Shown here: positions 6,049 to 10,091 of the stretch, one piece after another
How the letters are laid out: every line of letters begins with the position of its first letter
How positions within the stretch are numbered: the first letter of the stretch is position 1
From: CAINEC01 sp046303115
Lineage (GTDB): Bacteria; Bacteroidota; Bacteroidia; AKYH767-A; OLB10
Direction of reading: 5' to 3'
Assembly (NCBI GenBank): GCA_046303115.1
Contig: JBKCGZ010000156.1
Span: 1-10,091 of the forward strand
Length of the DNA stretch: 10,091 bases
Made by a program: the position numbers and the translations under genes
Notes under the pieces: generated by a model
Seen by the model: the letters and a program-made list of their open reading frames with translations, nothing else
Databases searched by the model: none
Told to the model about the DNA's origin: nothing

Positions 6049-8496
6049 TTAATCTAAATAACGACTACAACTAATAATTTCTGCAAACACACCAGCGGCA
6101 GTAACCTCTGCACCAGCACCAGGCCCTTTTACTACGAGTGGACGATCGTGATAACGTTCAGTAGTGAACGAAATAATATTATCGCTTCCCGATAAATTAT
6201 AAAACGGATGATTTGTATCTACTTCTTTTAAGGCAATGCTAGTTTTACCTTTTTCTAATTGAGCAATGAAACGAAGCTTGTGATGCTTGTTAGTTGCTCT
6301 AACCATTTTATCAGTGAATGATTTATTATGTTTTTCTAATGCTTTATAAAAGTCATTAACAGATTTTGCTTTCATACAATCAGCAGGAAGCAATGACTCA
6401 ATGCGAATATCTTTTAGTTCGATAGATAAACCCGTTTCACGAGCAAGAATTAATAATTTTCGTGCTACGTCTAATCCACTTAAATCAACACGAGGATCTG
6501 GTTCGGTATAACCTTTCGCTTGTGCATCCTTCACCACTTCGCTGAATAGATTCGTACCATTGAATGTGTTGAAAATATAAGAAAGCGTTCCTGATAAAAC
6601 AGCTTCAATGCGGTGAATAGAATCACCACTAGCTAATAAATCTTTTAGTGTATTAATTACTGGAAGTCCTGCACCAACATTTGTTTCATACAAGAAAGAA
6701 ACATTTCGCTTTTTAGCAACGTCGTGTATCTTTCGATAAGAAGTCATCTTACCAGCATTGGCAATTTTATTTGGCGTGACGATAGAAATACTATTATCCA
6801 ATATAGTTTCGTAATGAGGAGCTACAATATCACCACCTGTACAATCCACAATTATACTTTGCGGAAGATTCAGTGATTTTACGTGTGCAATGAACTTTTT
6901 AATATCAGCCTTCTCTCCTTTTTCTAGTTCAGATTTCCAATTTTTGATGGTGATACCTGATTCGTTAAAGAGCATTTTTTTACTGTTAGATATTCCTGCT
7001 AAACAAATTTCAAGTGATTTGTTTTTGCGGATATGCGTAGCGTGAGTATCAATTTGGTGAAGGAGTGTGCTTCCAATTAAGCCTGTTCCAACAAGAAATA
7101 CGTTTAACGTTTTCACATCTGAAAGGAAGAACCCTTGATGTAAAGAGTTAAGTGCCTTTACCAAGTCTTTCTTATGAATAACAACACTAATATTAAGCTC
7201 ACTTGACCCTTGTGCTGTTGCGACTACGCTAATACCATTGTTACCGAGTGCTTGAAACAATCTTCCTGAAACACCAGGTTGATTGCGCATATTTTCACCG
7301 ATAACAGCAACGATAGAAAGATTGTTTTCTATTCGAAGTTTGTCGATGAGTTTTGCTTTAATTTCTAATTCGAATGCGGCTTCAATTGCCTTAGCTGCTT
7401 TTGTTGCATCATCAGGCTTAACCGCAAAACTGATAGTATGTTCAGAAGAACCTTGTGTAATTAAAATCACATTGATAGCAGCTTGTGATAAAGCATTGAA
7501 GAGTCTACCAGAAATACCAGTCACTCCGACCATACCACTACCCTGCATCGTTAACAAACTAATATCATCGATGGATGAAATACCTTTAATGATGTGAGTT
7601 CCATTTGTTGCTTTAACAGAAATTAATGTTCCTGGTACATGAGGGCGAAATGTGTTTTTAATCCAAAGGGGAATACCTTTATCTAATGCAGGCTGAATGG
7701 TTGGAGGATGAATAACCTTTGCTCCGAAGTGCGATAACTCCATTGCTTCAGTGTAGGTCATGGTTGGAACACAAAACGCTTTCTTCACTTTACGAGGATC
7801 GGCAGTCATAACGCCATCCACATCCGTCCATATTTGAATTTCGGATGCTTTAAGCGCTGCGCCGAAGATAGCAGCAGAATAATCAGAACCACCTCGACCC
7901 AACGTTGTCATTTCTCCGTTGGAAGTAGCACCGATAAATCCAGTGATAACACCGATGCCCTTTATCTTTTTAAAGTGATTAACAATATTTTTATTTGTTG
8001 TAGGGAAATCAACACGAGCAGACCCAAAATGTTCGTTCGTGCAGATTAATAATCGTGCATCAACAAACGAAGAAGGAATGCCAACACTGTTAAAATAAGA
8101 GCTAATAATTTTTGCAGATAATACCTCTCCGTGACCACTAATGAAATCGTTTGTGCGGGCAGAAATTTCTTTCACGAGATATACACCGTGTAATAAATCG
8201 CCAAGCTCATCGAAGCAAGCCGTAATAAATTCGTTTAGTGATTTATCTTTTTTCAAGCCGAGAGCAATGATGGCATCGAAATGCCTTTTGCGTACTTTTT
8301 CAAAAAGCTCAAGATAATCTTGGTTGCGTTGTGCGGCTAGTTTAGAACTATTGATTAGATCATCTGTAACTCCTCCAAAGGCGCTGAATACAACGGCAGC
8401 ATCTTTTTTAGTCTTCAAGTCACGAATGATATTCGCAACCTCTTTAACGCGTTGAGGTGTTGCAACAGAGCTTCCACCAAATTTTAATACTTTCAT
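6049..8496 (-). CDS. thrA: Bifunctional aspartate kinase / homoserine dehydrogenase I
   Basis: Catalyses the first step (aspartate to aspartyl-4-phosphate) and the third (aspartate semialdehyde to homoserine, NAD(P)H) of threonine synthesis. I chose the ATG at 8496, giving 815 residues beginning MKVLKFGGSS, the standard kinase N-terminus and near the 820 of E. coli ThrA. The frame is open further up to a TTG at 8565, but the 23 extra residues precede the conserved strand. Kinase domain: KFGGSS 5-10, T-T-L-G-R-G-G-S-D-Y-S-A 197-208, W-T-D-V-D-G-V-M-T-A-D-P-R 223-235. Two ACT domains, about 314-359 and 395-440, each with a QGSSE loop (348-352, 429-433), the expected threonine-sensing regulatory part. 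Dehydrogenase: Rossmann G-T-G-L-I-G 470-475, T-P-N-K 574-577, E-T-N-V-G-A-G-L-P 604-612, S-G-T-L-S-Y-I-F-N 635-643, and G-Y-T-E-P-D-P-R-V-D-L-S-G-x-D-V-A-R-K 662-680. All key motifs are intact. First gene of thrABC. Confidence 0.96.
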   Translation of the reverse strand: MKVLKFGGSSVATPQRVKEVANIIRDLKTKKDAAVVFSAFGGVTDDLINSSKLAAQRNQDYLELFEKVRKRHFDAIIALGLKKDKSLNEFITACFDELGDLLHGVYLVKEISARTNDFISGHGEVLSAKIISSYFNSVGIPSSFVDARLLICTNEHFGSARVDFPTTNKNIVNHFKKIKGIGVITGFIGATSNGEMTTLGRGGSDYSAAIFGAALKASEIQIWTDVDGVMTADPRKVKKAFCVPTMTYTEAMELSHFGAKVIHPPTIQPALDKGIPLWIKNTFRPHVPGTLISVKATNGTHIIKGISSIDDISLLTMQGSGMVGVTGISGRLFNALSQAAINVILITQGSSEHTISFAVKPDDATKAAKAIEAAFELEIKAKLIDKLRIENNLSIVAVIGENMRNQPGVSGRLFQALGNNGISVVATAQGSSELNISVVIHKKDLVKALNSLHQGFFLSDVKTLNVFLVGTGLIGSTLLHQIDTHATHIRKNKSLEICLAGISNSKKMLFNESGITIKNWKSELEKGEKADIKKFIAHVKSLNLPQSIIVDCTGGDIVAPHYETILDNSISIVTPNKIANAGKMTSYRKIHDVAKKRNVSFLYETNVGAGLPVINTLKDLLASGDSIHRIEAVLSGTLSYIFNTFNGTNLFSEVVKDAQAKGYTEPDPRVDLSGLDVARKLLILARETGLSIELKDIRIESLLPADCMKAKSVNDFYKALEKHNKSFTDKMVRATNKHHKLRFIAQLEKGKTSIALKEVDTNHPFYNLSGSDNIISFTTERYHDRPLVVKGPGAGAEVTAAGVFAEIISCSRYLD

Positions 8497-8606
8497 ATCA
8501 TTAGTAATGAGCGCGTGTATACGGAAAATCGAGGTGTTGGTTTCACAATGAGTGGTAGCATCCAATTACGAGATAAAACGATACCTTTGAGGGCAATCCA
8601 ATAGCA
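8497..8606. promoter_or_regulatory. Divergent thrA/dgt control region
   Basis: 110 bases between the ATG of thrA and the ATG of dgt. For dgt, TACCTTTG at 8582-8589 is a full TAnnTTTG match 17 bases before its ATG. For thrA, the minus strand has TATCGTTTT (8583 down to 8575), an imperfect -7 candidate, with a TTG 21 bases further upstream (8607-8605); the thr transcript would then have a leader of about 70 bases. The two candidate -7 elements overlap by two bases (8582-8583). No Shine-Dalgarno sequence is seen for either gene, and no T-tract terminator hairpin of the kind needed for a classical attenuator. Confidence 0.4.
8582..8589 (+). promoter_or_regulatory. Candidate -7 promoter element of dgt
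   Basis: TACCTTTG matches the Bacteroidota consensus TAnnTTTG. It is 17 bases before the ATG, which predicts a very short leader of about 10 bases. No clear -33 TTTG is present at the usual spacing. Confidence 0.45.
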
Positions 8607-9968
8607 ATGAACTTAAATCAATTATACTCTACCCAACGACCAGGAAAACCGAGTTTGAATGCTGATATCAGAACGGAATATCAGCGCGACTTCGATCGAT
8701 TAATTTTTTCTGGTCCCTTTCGTCGTTTGCAAAATAAAACGCAGGTGTTTCCCTTGCCAGGATCTACGTTAGTGCATAACCGTTTGACGCATTCGCTAGA
8801 GGTGGCGTCGATAGGTCGTTCGTTAGGAAAGATTACAGGAAGAATGTTGGTGCAGCAGTTTAATAGCGAACTTACCGAAGAGGCGAAAGAGTTTTATAGT
8901 TACCATTTGTCGGAAGTTATTGCAGCGGCGTGTTTAGCACACGATATTGGTAATCCCGCATTCGGACATTCAGGGGAGAAGGCGATCTCTCATTTTTTCT
9001 TGAATGGAGGAGTTGATAAAAATTTATTTTCTGAAGCAGAATGGAAAGACCTAACCAACTTCGAAGGAAATGCGAATGCATTGCGATTATTGACGCATCA
9101 GTTTAATGGTCGTTTGCCGGGAGGATATCGTTTAACCTATACAACGCTTGCGACTATCCTAAAATATCCTTGTGAATCATTAGGAAGCGATAAGAAGAAA
9201 TTACATTTGAAGAAATACGGATTCTTTCAGACGGAGAAAGAATTATTTTTAAAAATTGTAAAGGAGTTTGGTTTAGTGCAAGAGAGTAAAAATCCATTGC
9301 AATATTGCCGACATCCATTTGTGTATTTATTAGAAGCGGCGGATGATATCGCGTATCGCATTATTGATTTTGAAGATGCTGCACGTTTAGGAATTATCTC
9401 TATTGATTTAATGCGCGAGAAAGTATTAAAGCTATTAACGGAATTAAACAGAGATAACATCAGCGAAGTAGAAGAGACATTGAATATGATAGGCGATCAG
9501 AATGAGAAGTTATCGTATTTAAGAAGTCGCGCGATTAACTCACTCACATTTTCTGCTGCGGATGTTTTCATGCAGAGACTCGATTTAATTTTAAATGGAA
9601 AGTATGAATCAACATTGGTTGACGAATTACAATTACGTAATGATGCATTAAAAGAGATTGAAAAAATTTCGATTCAAAAAATTTATAATCATCCAACAGT
9701 AGTTGAAATAGAACTAGCGGGATACAATGTGATGAAAGAATTATTAAGCACATGGATTCCAGCAGCGATAAAAACAAAATCAGAACGATCAGCACCCGAA
9801 AGCAAGGTGATGCAATTAATACCAGAGCAATTTGGTCCATTTGAAGAAAGCGATTCACCGTATTCAAAGGTGATGCGCATTTTAGATGTCGTATCAGGCA
9901 TGACCGATTTATATGCTACGGAGTTGTATAGGAAGATTAAGGGGATTGATATTGGGAAACATAAATAA
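8607..9968 (+). CDS. dgt: dGTPase-family deoxynucleoside triphosphate triphosphohydrolase
   Basis: Hydrolyses dGTP, or several dNTPs in some members, to the deoxynucleoside and triphosphate, so it shapes the dNTP pool; cytoplasmic, usually oligomeric. 453 residues, within the family range. The N-terminus has the family signature R-T-E-Y-Q-R-D-x-D-R-L-I-x-S-x-P-F-R-R-L (22-41) followed by Q-N-K-T-Q-V-F-P (42-49). HD-domain metal ligands are visible: H62 in L-T-H-S-L-E-V, H112-D113 in C-L-A-H-D-I-G-N-P-A-F-G-H, and Asp in E-A-A-D-D-I-A-Y (243-250). H121 and E124 of G-H-S-G-E are the further conserved active-site residues of dNTPases. This separates it from other HD phosphohydrolases. Start is the first ATG after a promoter-like element; stop TAA at 9966-9968. 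Substrate preference (dGTP only or broad) cannot be read from sequence. Divergent from thrA with no functional link. Confidence 0.94.
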   Translation: MNLNQLYSTQRPGKPSLNADIRTEYQRDFDRLIFSGPFRRLQNKTQVFPLPGSTLVHNRLTHSLEVASIGRSLGKITGRMLVQQFNSELTEEAKEFYSYHLSEVIAAACLAHDIGNPAFGHSGEKAISHFFLNGGVDKNLFSEAEWKDLTNFEGNANALRLLTHQFNGRLPGGYRLTYTTLATILKYPCESLGSDKKKLHLKKYGFFQTEKELFLKIVKEFGLVQESKNPLQYCRHPFVYLLEAADDIAYRIIDFEDAARLGIISIDLMREKVLKLLTELNRDNISEVEETLNMIGDQNEKLSYLRSRAINSLTFSAADVFMQRLDLILNGKYESTLVDELQLRNDALKEIEKISIQKIYNHPTVVEIELAGYNVMKELLSTWIPAAIKTKSERSAPESKVMQLIPEQFGPFEESDSPYSKVMRILDVVSGMTDLYATELYRKIKGIDIGKHK

Positions 9969-9969
9969 T

Positions 9970-9999
9970 GCCCTTCGGTCCCTGAGGTTCTCGAAGGGC
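9970..9999 (+). terminator. Hairpin directly after dgt, possible weak terminator
   Basis: GCCCTTCG (9970-9977) pairs perfectly with CGAAGGGC (9992-9999) around a 14-base loop, beginning one base after the dgt stop. A second, overlapping copy of CGAAGGGC at 9999-10006 allows an alternative pairing. There is no T-run after the stem, so an intrinsic terminator is uncertain; it may simply be part of the palindromic repeat that follows. Confidence 0.4.
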
Positions 10000-10047
10000 G
10001 AAGGGCCGATGGTTTCTGATATATGCGCTTCGAGAGCCTCAGCGACC
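9977..10047. repeat. Long REP-like extragenic palindrome
   Basis: Left arm 9977-9996 and right arm 10028-10047 are inverted copies: 20 positions with one mismatch (9981/10043) and one G-U type pair (9988/10036), around a 31-base loop. The core, CTGAGGTTCTCGAAG opposite CTTCGAGAGCCTCAG, is GC-richer than the surrounding genes. Similar CTTCGA...CTCAG...GACC palindromes are, to my recollection, scattered between genes in many bacteria including Bacteroidota. Such elements can be moved by REP-associated tyrosine transposases, none of which is in this window. Confidence 0.65.
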
Positions 10048-10091
10048 AAAATTCAGCGACGCCTCGGGATCGAAGCAAGCTTTTTGATGTT
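10048..10091. other. Non-coding end of window with further repeat fragments
   Basis: CAGCGAC at 10054-10060 directly repeats 10040-10046, and TCGAAGC at 10070-10076 is an inverted copy of GCTTCGA at 10027-10033. This suggests a second, degraded palindrome unit next to the first. A run of five T (10081-10085) follows AAGC. No gene is seen. Confidence 0.4.

Noticed and set aside
7283..7597. 104-codon plus-strand open frame resembling a membrane or secreted peptide
   Set aside because: Antisense to the two ACT domains of thrA; its hydrophobic look comes from the complementary codons.
8497..8565. Longer thrA start at the TTG (838 residues)
   Set aside because: The aspartate kinase core begins at MKVLKFGGSS, and a TTG start would sit within about two bases of the predicted transcript start; the shorter form matches the family length.
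8497..8606. Classical threonine attenuator (leader peptide plus terminator/antiterminator)
   Set aside because: The Thr/Ile-rich frame has no stop codon before thrA and there is no GC stem followed by a T-run, so only a weaker observation is kept as a finding.
9689..10078. 129-codon minus-strand open frame overlapping the end of dgt and the repeat DNA
   Set aside because: It is antisense to the dgt C-terminus and reads through palindromic repeat sequence; no family features.

Overview
The window is AT-rich chromosomal DNA from a member of the Bacteroidota. Three things point there: a short secreted protein ending in a type IX secretion (T9SS) type A sorting domain, a large secreted protein built of PKD repeats with the SFGDG core typical of that phylum, and promoter-like TAnnTTTG elements with no clear Shine-Dalgarno sequences. 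The genus cannot be named from this sequence. The sorting domain and PKD protein suggest a gliding or surface-active environmental lineage, but that is inference.

Layout from left to right. Positions 1-1242 (minus strand) hold the N-terminal 414 residues of an exported multi-PKD protein that runs off the left edge. Positions 1325-2785 (minus) encode a 486-residue, all-helical cytoplasmic protein of unknown function with TPR-like character. Diverging from it, 2883-3554 (plus) encodes a 223-residue secreted protein with one beta-sandwich-like domain and a T9SS sorting domain, followed by a strong intrinsic terminator. After a 256-base convergent intergenic stretch comes the threonine operon on the minus strand, transcribed thrA-thrB-thrC (8496 down to 3811). 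Diverging from thrA, 8607-9968 (plus) encodes a dGTPase-family dNTP triphosphohydrolase. The last 123 bases hold palindromic, REP-like repeat DNA.

The thr operon is complete for the conversion of aspartate to threonine, except for aspartate-semialdehyde dehydrogenase, which is not in the window. The fused ThrA does the first and third steps and carries two ACT domains for feedback control. ThrB phosphorylates homoserine, and ThrC makes threonine. The genes are separated by 3 bases each, so they are surely one transcript. The dgt gene is functionally unrelated but shares a 110-base divergent control region with thrA.

Most of the window is ordinary core metabolism and typical Bacteroidota surface-protein content. 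I see no CRISPR array, RNA gene, transposase, phage gene or defence system. The items most worth a second look are the paired loss of cysteines in one PKD repeat, the unrecognised helical protein, the REP-like palindromes after dgt, and the Thr/Ile-rich reading frame just upstream of thrA.
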